21,222 nucleotides of DNA from Phycisphaerae bacterium (GTDB lineage: Bacteria; Planctomycetota; Phycisphaerae; Phycisphaerales; SM1A02). Shown here piece after piece: positions 1-8,454 of this stretch (its first letter is position 1; the number at the start of each line of letters is the position of its first letter). The notes beneath the pieces were generated by a model that did not search any database, was not told the DNA's origin, and was given only the letters and a program-made list of their open reading frames with translations. Both the position numbers and the translations under genes were made by a program. The stretch lies in the NCBI GenBank assembly GCA_018665385.1, contig JABJDN010000171.1, forward strand, positions 1 to 21,222, read 5' to 3'.

Positions 1-766
1 TGGAATTTACAGTGATATGCCCGCCATGTTCTTGTGCAATCCGCATCGTAGTTGGTAACCCAAGCCCTGTACCTCCCCGTTTCGAAGAAACATACGGATG
101 AAATATTTCAGTGATACGCTCTTCTTCGATCCCTTTTCCAGTATCGATGATATGAATGCGTGCTTCGTTAACATCGCACTCTAAGCGAATCATGAGTTCC
201 TTCGTAGTGCTCTCTTGAATCGCATGCGTTGCATTGATAAGCAAATTTAGAATTGCTTGTTTTAATAACGATGCATCCACATGCGCAATTACTGGATGCT
301 CGGGCAATTGCATTCGCAACACGACATCTTCACTGTCGCACTGTGGGTGATAAAAGTCTTCAAGTTCACCAAGAACAACTCGCAAATCGACATCTTCTTT
401 ATGCAATTTCATTCTGCCTGCAAACTGCAAAAAGTCATCAAGAATTCCACGTAAACGTTCCACTTCTCGAGAAAGAGATCCTAACCGTTTTGTTATTTTG
501 ACTTTGTCGCTTTCAGGCGCTTCCAACTCTTCGATGTCTTCTGCAAGTAGTTGCGCATTTAAACCAATGGTTGACAAGGGGTTTTTAATTTCATGCGCAA
601 GACCTGAAGTCATATTTCCAATTTCAGCCATGCGTTCAGAAGCTTGTGCTCGTTTACGGGCTTCTTCGGTGCGGGCCTTGTCGCGCTTGTGTCGCCACAC
701 TACAAATGGCAAAACAGACATCGCTCCAAGAGCGATGCCTGTTAAAAGCCATTGTAAAGAAAACAT
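1..766 (-). CDS. Sensor histidine kinase, NtrB-like, C-terminal end missing (partial)
   Basis: A membrane-linked sensor kinase that would autophosphorylate on His and pass the phosphate to a response regulator not present in the window. The open frame gives about 255 residues before the left edge cuts it. After a short N-terminus there is one hydrophobic segment (about residues 5-24), then a basic stretch WRHKRDK and a short helical linker. The H-box reads HEIKNPLS (phospho-acceptor His about residue 59), the N-box LLINATHAI, the G1 box DTGKGI and the G2 box GGTGLGL. There is no PAS, HAMP or periplasmic domain, so it probably senses through the membrane or a partner. The ATG lies 3 nt after the pnp stop, so the two genes are probably co-transcribed and translationally coupled. 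The family call is secure; the signal and partner are unknown. Confidence 0.9.
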   Translation of the reverse strand, partial: MFSLQWLLTGIALGAMSVLPFVVWRHKRDKARTEEARKRAQASERMAEIGNMTSGLAHEIKNPLSTIGLNAQLLAEDIEELEAPESDKVKITKRLGSLSREVERLRGILDDFLQFAGRMKLHKEDVDLRVVLGELEDFYHPQCDSEDVVLRMQLPEHPVIAHVDASLLKQAILNLLINATHAIQESTTKELMIRLECDVNEARIHIIDTGKGIEEERITEIFHPYVSSKRGGTGLGLPTTMRIAQEHGGHITVNS

Positions 767-769
767 TGT

Positions 770-2947
770 TTAGCTTTCCACAGTCTCTGCTTCTTTTTCA
801 GCGTCTTTTGCTGCATCTTTGAGCAACGCCTTTACAGAGAGTTTAATTCGACCAGTGTCGTCAACGTTAATTACCTTAACTTTGATCTTGTCACCAACTT
901 TGCAAATGTTTTCAACTTTGTCAACAAAACCGTCTGCAAGTTCAGAAATGTGACACATGCCATCCGTTCCAGGTGCAATTTCGATGAATGCGCCGAAGTC
1001 TCGAGTAGAAACTACTTTGCCTTCAAAGACACTGCCGACTTTGATTTCAGCTGCAATTGCTTCTACTGCTGCTTTTGCTGATTCTGCAGAAGCCATATCA
1101 ACGGAACTAATGAAGACGATGCCGTCGTCGTTAATATCAATATTTGCACCAGTGTCTTCCGTAATTTGACGGATAGTTTTACCACCGGGTCCAATCAACT
1201 TACCAATTTTCTCTGGGTCAATTGGAACAGTAAGCATACGAGGTGCCCATTCGGACATTTCTTCGCGTGGAGCAGCAAGGTGCGCTTCCATAAGATCGAT
1301 AATGTCGAAGCGGCCTTTGCGTGCCATTTCAAAGATAATTTCAATCTCTTCGAACCAAAGTCCGCGTGCTTTCAAGTCTAGTTGGACGCCTGTGATGCCT
1401 GTTTTAGTACCACACACTTTAAAGTCCATATCGCCGAAGAAATCTTCTTCGCCAAGGATGTCCATAACGCGAACGATTTTGCCTTCGTCGTTACTGAAAC
1501 GACCAACACTGATACCAGCGCACGTGTTTTGAATTGGTACACCCGCATCCATAAGAGCTAGGCAACCTCCGCAAACACTCGCCATGGATGACGAACCGTT
1601 TGATTCAGTAATATCACTTACGAGGCGTATTGTGTATGGGAAATCTTCAACTTCTGGCAAGATGCCAAGAAGCGAGCGCTCAGCAAGAGCACCGTGACCA
1701 ATTTCACGACGACCAGGACCCATGATGCGACCTGCTTCGCCAACACTGAATGGTGGGAAGTTGTAATGAAGATAAAATTTCTTTGCGTACTCTGGCATAA
1801 GACCATCGACAACTTGTTCGTCACGGCCTGTGCCGAGCGTACAAGTAACAAGTGATTGTGTTTCGCCACGTTGGAAAAATGCGGAGCCGTGCGTTCGCGG
1901 GAACACTGTTGTGTCCATTTCTAGATCGCGAATAGTATCGAAATCACGACCGTCAGCACGAATGCTTTCTTCAACGATAAGTGTACGCGTGCTTTTCTTT
2001 TCTAACTTACGAAACGCTTCTTTTGCTTGACGTTGCGTTTTCTCAGCCGCCATATGCTCGCTGTAAGAAACACCTTCTGGAATAACAAAGTTTTCATCTA
2101 TCATCGCAGTTCGAAGTGCGTTCACTGCATCGCTTCGATCTGCTTTACCAGGAATGCGTCGAACTTCGAGCATTTTTTCGCCAACTAAGTCCTTGACTTT
2201 CGCCATGACTTCGTCGCTTGGAAGTGCTAGATCGCCAATTCGCTTTTCAGTTGCACCTGCTTTTTCAGCAAGTTCGTTCTGAAGTTCAAGAATTGGCTTA
2301 ATGCCTTCTTCGTATCCAAATTTGATTGCACCCATAACAGCAGCTTCATTAACTTGCGCTGCACCAATTTCAATCATGTTCACGCCATCTGAGTGGCCAG
2401 ATAGAACAAGATCTAGATCGGAGTACTGCATTTGCGTATGCGTGGGGTTCAACACGAAAGTTTCACCTTCGTCAGTCACAATGCGTCCTACACGTACAGT
2501 TGCAACAGGGCCTTCAAATGGCGAATCTGTTAAGCAGAGTGCTGCAGATGCTGCAGTACATGCCAACACATCAGCATCGTTTTCGCCATCATGGCTCATT
2601 ACCCATGCTTGAATTTGGCATTCGTCAATATAGCCGTCTGGGAAGAGAGGGCGAATTGGGCGATCCATCAACCGCATAGTAAGAATTTCTTTTTCGTTTG
2701 GTGCGCCTTCGCGTTTACGGAAGCCACCTGGGAATTTACCTGCTGCGGAAGTTCGCTCGCGGTAATCGCATTGAAGCGGGAAGAAGTCTAGACCAGGTCT
2801 TGGGTTTGAACGCATCGCAGTACACATAACAACTGTGTCTGCGTAAGAAGCGATTACTGCACCGCTTGCTTGCTTTGCCACTTGACCAGTTTCGAATCGC
2901 ATCATGCGATTTCCAATTTCCCGTTCGACTATTATTTTCGTACTCAT
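770..2947 (-). CDS. pnp: Polynucleotide phosphorylase (PNPase)
   Basis: Phosphorolytic 3'-to-5' exoribonuclease of the cytoplasm, normally a homotrimer and often a degradosome component. At 725 residues it has the usual full length. Two RNase PH-like domains are visible (about residues 10-140 and 320-520) separated by the all-helical linker. The metal-binding signature DILGEEDFFGDMDFKV (about 490-505) keeps the acidic residues of the catalytic site. A KH domain with GxxG-type loop KLIGPGGKTIRQI (about 580) and an S1 domain with FEGKVVSTRDFGAFIEI (about 635-705) follow. The start is fixed by AAGAGGAG about 9 nt upstream of the ATG. It sits downstream of rpsO, the classical rpsO-pnp order, and is followed after 3 nt by a sensor kinase gene. 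Expression is probably autoregulated through the structured spacer at 3007-3065, by analogy with E. coli. Confidence 0.97.
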   Translation of the reverse strand: MSTKIIVEREIGNRMMRFETGQVAKQASGAVIASYADTVVMCTAMRSNPRPGLDFFPLQCDYRERTSAAGKFPGGFRKREGAPNEKEILTMRLMDRPIRPLFPDGYIDECQIQAWVMSHDGENDADVLACTAASAALCLTDSPFEGPVATVRVGRIVTDEGETFVLNPTHTQMQYSDLDLVLSGHSDGVNMIEIGAAQVNEAAVMGAIKFGYEEGIKPILELQNELAEKAGATEKRIGDLALPSDEVMAKVKDLVGEKMLEVRRIPGKADRSDAVNALRTAMIDENFVIPEGVSYSEHMAAEKTQRQAKEAFRKLEKKSTRTLIVEESIRADGRDFDTIRDLEMDTTVFPRTHGSAFFQRGETQSLVTCTLGTGRDEQVVDGLMPEYAKKFYLHYNFPPFSVGEAGRIMGPGRREIGHGALAERSLLGILPEVEDFPYTIRLVSDITESNGSSSMASVCGGCLALMDAGVPIQNTCAGISVGRFSNDEGKIVRVMDILGEEDFFGDMDFKVCGTKTGITGVQLDLKARGLWFEEIEIIFEMARKGRFDIIDLMEAHLAAPREEMSEWAPRMLTVPIDPEKIGKLIGPGGKTIRQITEDTGANIDINDDGIVFISSVDMASAESAKAAVEAIAAEIKVGSVFEGKVVSTRDFGAFIEIAPGTDGMCHISELADGFVDKVENICKVGDKIKVKVINVDDTGRIKLSVKALLKDAAKDAEKEAETVES

Positions 2948-3006
2948 AGTAGTACTCCTCTTGTTTGGCAGTCACCTACTTAAACGTACCTCCTGATATT
3001 CAAGAG

Positions 3007-3065
3007 GCAGAAGACAAGGCATAGACCTGAGTACTCAAAAGAGTTGGCTATCGCTTGTCCACTGC
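3007..3065 (-). promoter_or_regulatory. Long imperfect stem-loop in the rpsO-pnp spacer
   Basis: Read on the minus strand, the spacer between rpsO and pnp folds back on itself. Arms 3007-3010 and 3062-3065 (GCAG/CTGC) close the base. GACAAG/CTTGTC (3013-3018 with 3054-3059) follows after a 2-nt internal loop. ATAG/CTAT (3021-3024 with 3048-3051), CC/GG (3026-3027 with 3046-3047) and ACTC/GAGT (3033-3036 with 3041-3044, 4-nt loop) build the upper part, with bulges. There is no T-tract, so it is not an intrinsic terminator. In E. coli the same spacer carries an RNase III-cleaved hairpin through which PNPase represses its own mRNA; equivalence here is inferred from position and shape. Confidence 0.55.
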
Positions 3066-3117
3066 CACCAACTGTACAGGCGCGCAAGTAGAGAACTGCG
3101 GGTAGTTTATGAATTGC

Positions 3118-3372
3118 TTATTTGCGCAATCCTAATTTCTTAATTGTGTTTTGATAAGCCTCACGATTTGTTCGTGAAAGATATTTAAGCAATCTGTTTC
3201 GCTTACCTACCATGAGAACCAAACCTCGGCGTGAGTGATTATCATGCTTGTGATCTTGAAGATGTCCGTTAAGTTCTACAATTCGCTTCGTCAATAAAGC
3301 AATTTGTACCTCTGGGGAGCCACAATCACTATCATGTCGTTTAAAATCTGTTTTGTCTATCGTTGTTGTCAT
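3118..3372 (-). CDS. rpsO: 30S ribosomal protein S15
   Basis: Primary 16S rRNA-binding protein of the small subunit platform, also in contact with 23S rRNA. The 84-residue product shows the family landmarks GSPEVQIALLTKRI, LNGHLQDHKHDNHSRRGL and VGKRNRLLKYLSR, and is close to the usual 84-89 residues. The start is the ATG at 3372: GAGGA lies 6 nt upstream. An earlier in-frame TTG at 3384 would overlap that ribosome binding site and add a non-family MRKK stretch. It is followed by the structured spacer and pnp. It is divergent from serA across about 90 bp, which must hold both promoters; no convincing -35/-10 pair was found. Confidence 0.97.
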   Translation of the reverse strand: MTTTIDKTDFKRHDSDCGSPEVQIALLTKRIVELNGHLQDHKHDNHSRRGLVLMVGKRNRLLKYLSRTNREAYQNTIKKLGLRK

Positions 3373-3462
3373 TTTTTTCCTCAACTTGTTTTGAATCGAC
3401 TAGTTTATCAGAATCCCAGACCTTTTTCCACCCCAAACCAAATATCCACAAAAGACCCTCCC

Positions 3463-5067
3463 ATGACTATAAAAATCCTTATCGCTGACAAACTTGCCCC
3501 AGAAGGAGCCACATTCCTTAAAGCCCAGAAAAATGTGGAAGTTATTGAAAATACAGGACTTAGTGGCGACGCGCTCGTGACTGCAATAGCCGAAGCTGAT
3601 GGTGTCATCGTTCGATCTTCTGTGAAGTTAACAGAGGAAATTCTAGATAAAGCGTTCCAAAACCCAGAATGCCGGCTAAAAGGCATTGCAAGAGCAGGCG
3701 TAGGCGTTGATAACATCGATTTACAAACTGCTACGAAGTATGGCATAGCGGTCATGAACTCTGCTTCTGCAAGCACAATCACAACTGCTGAGCACGCTTT
3801 TGCGCTCATGATTTCACTCGCACGTAATGTTGCGAACTCAAATGGCGTGTTTCGAAGTGGCGGTTGGGATAGAAGCAAATATGTAGGTGTACAACTCGCG
3901 GGACGAACACTTGGAATTGTTGGCATGGGACGAATTGGGCAAGCAGTCGCAAGAAGAGCCCTCGCATTCGGCATGGATGTAATCGGATTTGACCCGTTCA
4001 TGAAAGAAGTAACTGCACTTGATGGACAAGTGCGAATGATGAAATCATTTAACGAATTAATTACTGCAGTTGATATAGTTTCATTCCACGTTCCACGAAC
4101 AGAAGAAACCGACGGTATGCTCGGCGCAGAACAGTTTGCAATTTGCAAACCTGACTTGCTAGTTGTTAACACGGCTCGCGGTGGAATCGTCAACGAAAAA
4201 GCATTAATTCAAGCGCTCGACAAAAACCAATGCGGTGGTGCAGCGATCGATGTGTTTATGTCTGAGCCCCCTGCAGAAGACCACCCATTCCGCACACATC
4301 CAAAAGTGTTAGCAACCCCGCACCTTGGTGCTTCGACAGTTGAAGCGCAAGAAGCCGTAGCAGTGAATGCATGCGCTTCCTTATTGCGATATTTGCAAGG
4401 CGAAGGTTTAGATAGTGCTGTAAACGCAGGTGGTCTTGATCTTGAATTGAATAATAAACAAAGAACGTATGTTGAACTTGCACAGCGCATGCTTGCATTG
4501 CTTGGTACAGTTGCAACGCTTAAGAATACTAGGAACGTCACTGTTGAACTTCGCGGTAAAGCAACTGCAGGAAAAGCAGACACCATTTCACGGTATGCAC
4601 TTGTGTCGCTCTTGCAGCACATATCAGACGAACCAGTTTCAATTATCAATGTTACCGCAATGGCTCGTGAACTTGGTGTTACAGCATCAACGATTGTAGG
4701 CGCTGCAGATGTCATTGACTCGCTGACTATTCGAACCAAGGGCGAACACGAACACGCAATAGAAGGCACAGTTCATGCAGACGGATTACCTCGAGTAACG
4801 AACATTGAAGGAAGACGGTTTGATATGGTTCCAACTGGCCACATGATTGCGCTCTTTAATAACGATACCCCAGGTATGGTTGGACGAGTTGGAGAAGTAT
4901 TAGGTGTTGCGAAAGTGAATATCGACGAGATGGTCATTGGCCACGGAGACGACGATGGCGTAGCAATGATGATTATCAAAGCTGACTCCGTTCCATGCGA
5001 TGAGCTTCTTGCGAACCTTGCAAACATTGATGGAGTGAGCAAGGTTGCAAGCGCTGAAGTTGGTTAA
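3463..5067 (+). CDS. serA: D-3-phosphoglycerate dehydrogenase, long ACT-domain form
   Basis: Catalyses NAD-dependent oxidation of 3-phosphoglycerate to 3-phosphohydroxypyruvate, the first step of serine synthesis. With the ATG at 3463 the protein has 534 residues, matching the long SerA class (catalytic, nucleotide-binding, intervening and ACT domains). The Rossmann loop LGIVGMGRIGQAVARRA lies at about 149-165. The catalytic Arg is in NTARGGIVNEKAL (about 236), Glu in DVFMSEPP (about 269) and His in TPHLGAST (about 289). The C-terminal ACT domain starts near residue 461 with IALFNNDTPGMVGRVGEVL and probably mediates serine feedback. No clear Shine-Dalgarno precedes the ATG. The frame is open further upstream to 3304, but that part overlaps rpsO antisense and has no family similarity. 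Its stop overlaps that of the convergent aminotransferase gene by 4 nt. Confidence 0.95.
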   Translation: MTIKILIADKLAPEGATFLKAQKNVEVIENTGLSGDALVTAIAEADGVIVRSSVKLTEEILDKAFQNPECRLKGIARAGVGVDNIDLQTATKYGIAVMNSASASTITTAEHAFALMISLARNVANSNGVFRSGGWDRSKYVGVQLAGRTLGIVGMGRIGQAVARRALAFGMDVIGFDPFMKEVTALDGQVRMMKSFNELITAVDIVSFHVPRTEETDGMLGAEQFAICKPDLLVVNTARGGIVNEKALIQALDKNQCGGAAIDVFMSEPPAEDHPFRTHPKVLATPHLGASTVEAQEAVAVNACASLLRYLQGEGLDSAVNAGGLDLELNNKQRTYVELAQRMLALLGTVATLKNTRNVTVELRGKATAGKADTISRYALVSLLQHISDEPVSIINVTAMARELGVTASTIVGAADVIDSLTIRTKGEHEHAIEGTVHADGLPRVTNIEGRRFDMVPTGHMIALFNNDTPGMVGRVGEVLGVAKVNIDEMVIGHGDDDGVAMMIIKADSVPCDELLANLANIDGVSKVASAEVG

Positions 5068-6266
5068 AACTGCTCTAACCACTCGCAAATTTTATGCACG
5101 CCTTCAGTAATTTGTTCTTCGCTGCATGCGAATGAAAGTCGTACATGTTCAGGGCCACAGCCTCCGAAATCATCTCCAGGCACTACAGCGACGCCTGTTT
5201 CTTCCAGCAATGCACTTGTGAAACTTACTGAGTCTGTAATCTCTCTTCCTGCTGGCGATGTCCTACCGAAGTAGTGTGAAATTTTTGGAAATGCATAAAA
5301 TGCTCCAGCTGGCTCCACACATTCTGTGTTTGGCCACTGTTGAATGAGCGCGAACATTAACTTTGCGCGCTTAGCAAATACTTGTCGCATTGCTTCAACT
5401 TCTTCGTGTAATCCAAGTGCAACTGGAATTGTCGCGTAACAAAAACTTGTAATGGAAGTATTAATTTGGCTCTGCAATGTATTCATCGCTTTAGCAACAG
5501 GCTCTGGCGCGCAAGCGTACCCCATTCTCCACCCAGTCATTGCAAATGCTTTTGATAAACCATTAATCGTAATGACCTGATGGGCTATTTCTGGAATAGA
5601 TCCAAGCGAAAGATGTTGCACATCGCTATAAATCAATCGTTCGTAGATTTCATCGCTGAGTACATACACTTCTGGGTGTCGCTCTAGCATCTTTGCAATT
5701 GCTTGTAACTCACTTGGTGTATACATCGTCCCGCACGGATTACTTGGCGTATTCAGCATGATAGCTTTTGTGTTTGGGGTAATTTTTGCTTCGAGTTCTT
5801 CAGGCGTACATTTGAAACCAGAAAAAACTTCCGTTGGTACTTCTACCATCTTTCCACCCGCTAACTCAATCATAGGTTTGTAACTGACCCACGCAGGAGT
5901 TGGTACTACTACTTCTTGATTTTTCCCAAAATCTAAAATTGCCATTAACGCCAAATTGATTGACATTTTTGCGCCTGCATTTATTGAAATGTTTGCTTGC
6001 GAACATTCAATATTATTTTCCGTCTGTAGCTTGTGGGCAATTGCTTCACGCGCTTCGGGTGTTCCTGAAGAAGGCATATAGCGTGTAACTCCAGAACGCA
6101 ATGCATCTATTGCTGCTTGAACTATTGGCTCTGGAGTGTTAAAATCGGGTTCACCAGCTCCAAAGGCTATGACTTTTTTGCCCGCTGCTTTCAGCTCTTT
6201 CACCTGCGCACCAACGGCGAGGGTGATTGAGGGTGGGATAGATTTTGCTCTGTCAGATAGTTCCAT
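5064..6266 (-). CDS. PLP-dependent class I aminotransferase (aspartate aminotransferase, Ib-like)
   Basis: A fold-type I PLP enzyme, most likely exchanging the amino group between aspartate and 2-oxoglutarate. The N-terminus VIAFGAGEPDFNTPEPI, the NPSNPCG-type motif NTPSNPCGTMY, the PLP-pyridine Asp in LSDEIYERLIY (about 202), the Schiff-base Lys in GLSKAFAMTGWRMGY (about 238) and the carboxylate-binding Arg in VRLSFACSE (about 376) are all present. The ATG at 6266 is preferred: the sequence MELSDRAKSIPPS then aligns with the usual start of the family (400 residues). A TTG at 6293 would add nine residues. No Shine-Dalgarno is visible for either. The substrate is not settled; aromatic or other amino acids are possible. 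It is convergent with serA (4-nt overlap) and divergent from prfB. Confidence 0.9.
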   Translation of the reverse strand: MELSDRAKSIPPSITLAVGAQVKELKAAGKKVIAFGAGEPDFNTPEPIVQAAIDALRSGVTRYMPSSGTPEAREAIAHKLQTENNIECSQANISINAGAKMSINLALMAILDFGKNQEVVVPTPAWVSYKPMIELAGGKMVEVPTEVFSGFKCTPEELEAKITPNTKAIMLNTPSNPCGTMYTPSELQAIAKMLERHPEVYVLSDEIYERLIYSDVQHLSLGSIPEIAHQVITINGLSKAFAMTGWRMGYACAPEPVAKAMNTLQSQINTSITSFCYATIPVALGLHEEVEAMRQVFAKRAKLMFALIQQWPNTECVEPAGAFYAFPKISHYFGRTSPAGREITDSVSFTSALLEETGVAVVPGDDFGGCGPEHVRLSFACSEEQITEGVHKICEWLEQF

Positions 6267-6337
6267 AACAGGAAGGATAGTCGATGTTTGCAAGTTAGGT
6301 AGAGTACAACAACTCGCCTTCTGATACTATGCCACCC

Positions 6338-7445
6338 ATGCATTTTGACGCACACCAACCGATTATTGACAGCCTCGAGGCGCGGATTTTAACTATCCGT
6401 GACTCTCTTTGACTACGATGCGAAAGTAGCAAAAAGAGACCAATTGCAAGAAGATATGAATGGCGAAGGGTTCTGGGATATCCAGACTGAAGCACAAAAA
6501 GTTATTGACAGATACAAAGTACTTAAAGCACAAACAAGTGATTTGGAAGATGTTATTGCTGACTTCGATGACGCAATGGTTGGATACGAACTTGCCAAAG
6601 AAGCCGACGATGCTGAGCTGCTTGCTGAAGTTGATGATCAACTCTTCAAAATGCAAAAGCGAATGGACAAGGTTGAAATACAGTCCCTCTTGAACGGAAA
6701 ACACGATTACAGAAATTGTTTTGTTTCAATTCAATCTCGCGATGGTGGCACTGAAGCGGATGATTGGGCATCTATGCTCGACCGTATGTATAAAAACTAT
6801 TGGGAGAACATGCACTTCAAAGTTGAAGAAGTCAGTACGACACATGGTACAGAGGTTGGAATTAGCGAAGTTACCTACCTCATCAAGGGTCCAATGTCTT
6901 ATGGGTATATGAGTTGCGAGCGTGGAACACACCGCTTAGCCCGCGTGAGCCCATTCAATGCACAAGGCAAACGGCAAACCAGTTTTGCTACGGTAGATGT
7001 CATTCCAGAGTTTGACGAAAACGATGTTGAGATTGATGAAAAAGAAGTGGACTTCACTTTCTTCGCTCGATCTTCAGGACCGGGCGGACAGAACGTGAAT
7101 AAAGTTGCTTCGGCAGTACGTATCGTGCATAAGCCAACTGGAATTATGGTTGTAAGTTCAACGCATAAAGCTGCGCTTCAAAACAGAAAACAAGCACTGC
7201 GTATTCTGCAAGCGAAGCTAGAACAACTGGAAGAAGAACGACGGCAAGCGGAACTTGACCAAGCGACGGGTGGCGCAGTAGACCAAGGATGGGGAACACA
7301 AATTCGCAGTTATGTCATCTATGACAATCGCGTGAAAGACCACCGTACGAATCATGAAAGTGGTAACCCGCAAACTATTCTTGACGGTGCGATTGAGGGT
7401 TTTGTAGATGCAGAATTGAAACGAAGAAGATCTGCAAAGGACTAA
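6338..7445 (+). CDS. prfB: Peptide chain release factor 2, expressed by programmed +1 frameshift
   Basis: Class I release factor recognising UGA and UAA. The coding region is in two frames: 6338-6409 gives 24 residues ending IRDSL, then UGA at 6410-6412. A +1 shift at CTT-TGA-C resumes at 6411 with DYDAKVAKRDQLQ, the same junction as in E. coli RF2. The joined product is about 368 residues (E. coli 365). The codon-reading SPF tripeptide is in RVSPFNAQGKRQTSF (about 204) and the catalytic GGQ in SSGPGGQNVNKV (about 249). An in-frame ATG at 6329 is an alternative start; neither has a clear Shine-Dalgarno. An annotation that starts at the GTG at 6399 would lose the N-terminus. The gene is divergent from the aminotransferase and convergent with the GNAT gene (4-nt overlap). 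Confidence 0.96.
6407..6413 (+). promoter_or_regulatory. prfB programmed +1 frameshift site (CTT TGA C)
   Basis: The zero frame from the ATG at 6338 reads CTT at 6407-6409, then the stop TGA at 6410-6412 followed by C, the canonical RF2 shift site. When RF2 is scarce, termination at UGA-C is slow and the peptidyl-tRNA-Leu slips forward from CUU to UUU, giving autoregulation. In E. coli an internal Shine-Dalgarno-like AGGGGG sits 3 nt upstream of CUU. Here the bases before it (TATCCGTGACTCT) contain no such purine-rich element. Confidence 0.93.
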
Positions 7446-7846
7446 ACCTTTTGCATAAACACATGCGGCATGTCATTCATAGTGAACTCGTCGCCAAAGA
7501 CTTCAAAACTATTTTTGCTGTAAAAACCTTGTACCTGTTTACGAGCGGTGCACCAAACGCTCTCACCCGTTTTTTCTAGAAGCGCGACGAGTAATTGTTG
7601 CCCAATACCCTGCCCTCGAAATTCTTCATGCACAGCCATGCCCCGCAGTCTGTACTTGCTGCCTTCTTTCTCTTCAGGCAACAACGAAACTATCGCGATA
7701 ATTTCGCCATCGTGTTCCATACCCAAATGCAGTGTCTTCTTATCGTCGTCTTCTTTAAACGTCCAGTTTTCTTTTGGTTGCCCAGGGCGCAGCACTGATT
7801 CGCGTAGTGAGTAACAATCTTTTGCAAGAATTTGTTTTATACGCAT
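7442..7846 (-). CDS. GNAT family N-acetyltransferase
   Basis: A small cytoplasmic acetyl-CoA-dependent acyltransferase of unknown substrate (134 residues from the ATG at 7846). The N-terminus SLRESVLRPGQP is typical of a GNAT subgroup whose members begin with a short RIxQI strand. The acetyl-CoA pyrophosphate loop is RGQGIGQQLL (about 77-86), preceded by strand LRGMAVHEEF. The end FYSKNSFEVFGDEF matches the usual C-terminal strand region. A TTG 14 codons upstream is possible but adds a stretch without family character. The start codon lies inside the end of the methyltransferase gene (10-nt overlap), so the two are probably co-translated. The stop overlaps the prfB stop by 4 nt on the other strand. 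Confidence 0.85.
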   Translation of the reverse strand: MRIKQILAKDCYSLRESVLRPGQPKENWTFKEDDDKKTLHLGMEHDGEIIAIVSLLPEEKEGSKYRLRGMAVHEEFRGQGIGQQLLVALLEKTGESVWCTARKQVQGFYSKNSFEVFGDEFTMNDMPHVFMQKV

Positions 7847-8454
7847 GCTTGTAATCGTATAACGCGGCAAGAGGGAATGTTTCTCCAAACCGTAACTTGC
7901 GAACCATTTCGTTGTGTATATCTAGATTCTATATCGAGCCAACGCAGTTTGGTTTCTTTACGTACTTTGGGAAAACCAAAAATACGCTTCAATTTTAACA
8001 TCCCAAGATATTCAAAGTACGCAAGTTCGCAACTTGGCTTTAAGAATCCGAACATTACTGCGAATACATGTTGGACGAGTTCGATTGGGAAATTATTAAA
8101 AGGCAAACCACAAACAATCGCATCAAACTGGCCTTCGAGTTTTGCTTCTTCAATCGACGCGTTGTGCAGTTCGATTGTTATCTCAGGATGTTTGATTCTA
8201 AAGGGTGCAATAACATGTGTTTCAACACGCTCGCAAAATTCAGTACTTAGTTCCACAATATGAAACTCATCGCCATCGCAAAGGTTTTTCAAAATTTCTT
8301 TCGTAAATGCACCTGTGCCACACCCGACTTCCAACACGCGCTTATTTGCGGTGTTCGGAATGGATTGGACAATAGCCCTAGCAAGAAAGCGTGAGGATGG
8401 CGCTATCGCACCGGTTGTGCGATAGTTGCGTATTGCTTCGAGAAAAAAACGGAT
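7837..8454 (-). CDS. SAM-dependent methyltransferase, phospholipid N-methyltransferase-like; no canonical start codon
   Basis: A class I Rossmann methyltransferase. SAM-binding motif I is LEVGCGTGAF (about 40-49), motif II ends in an acidic residue in HIVELS, and motif IV reads IVCGLPFNNFP. The N-terminal stretch IRFFLEAIRNYRTTGAIAP then SSRFLARAI matches the conserved start of PmtA-like and rRNA-adenine-methylase-like families. That stretch is in frame but precedes every ATG, GTG or TTG. The frame is open back to a TGA at 8485-8487 and offers only ATC (8454), CTC or ATA before GTG at 8340 and TTG at 8337, which sit at motif I and would remove a conserved helix. I place the start at ATC 8454, which shares one base with the rplT stop (TAATC). 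Alternatives are a frameshift in the A7 run at 8443-8449 or a decayed start. The product would have 205 residues; its substrate is unknown. Confidence 0.72.
   Translation of the reverse strand: MRFFLEAIRNYRTTGAIAPSSRFLARAIVQSIPNTANKRVLEVGCGTGAFTKEILKNLCDGDEFHIVELSTEFCERVETHVIAPFRIKHPEITIELHNASIEEAKLEGQFDAIVCGLPFNNFPIELVQHVFAVMFGFLKPSCELAYFEYLGMLKLKRIFGFPKVRKETKLRWLDIESRYTQRNGSQVTVWRNIPSCRVIRLQACV

Noticed and set aside
3304..3462. N-terminal extension of serA by 53 codons
   Set aside because: It lies antisense over rpsO and has no family similarity; the ATG at 3463 begins the conserved KILIADKLAPEG strand.
3408..4193. Long open frame antisense to serA (261 codons)
   Set aside because: It is a shadow of serA: Ser/Thr/Pro-rich, with no recognisable domain and no ribosome binding site.
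6399..6410. GTG at 6399 as the start of prfB
   Set aside because: The upstream zero frame from 6338 plus the CTT TGA C shift site explains the RF2 N-terminus completely.
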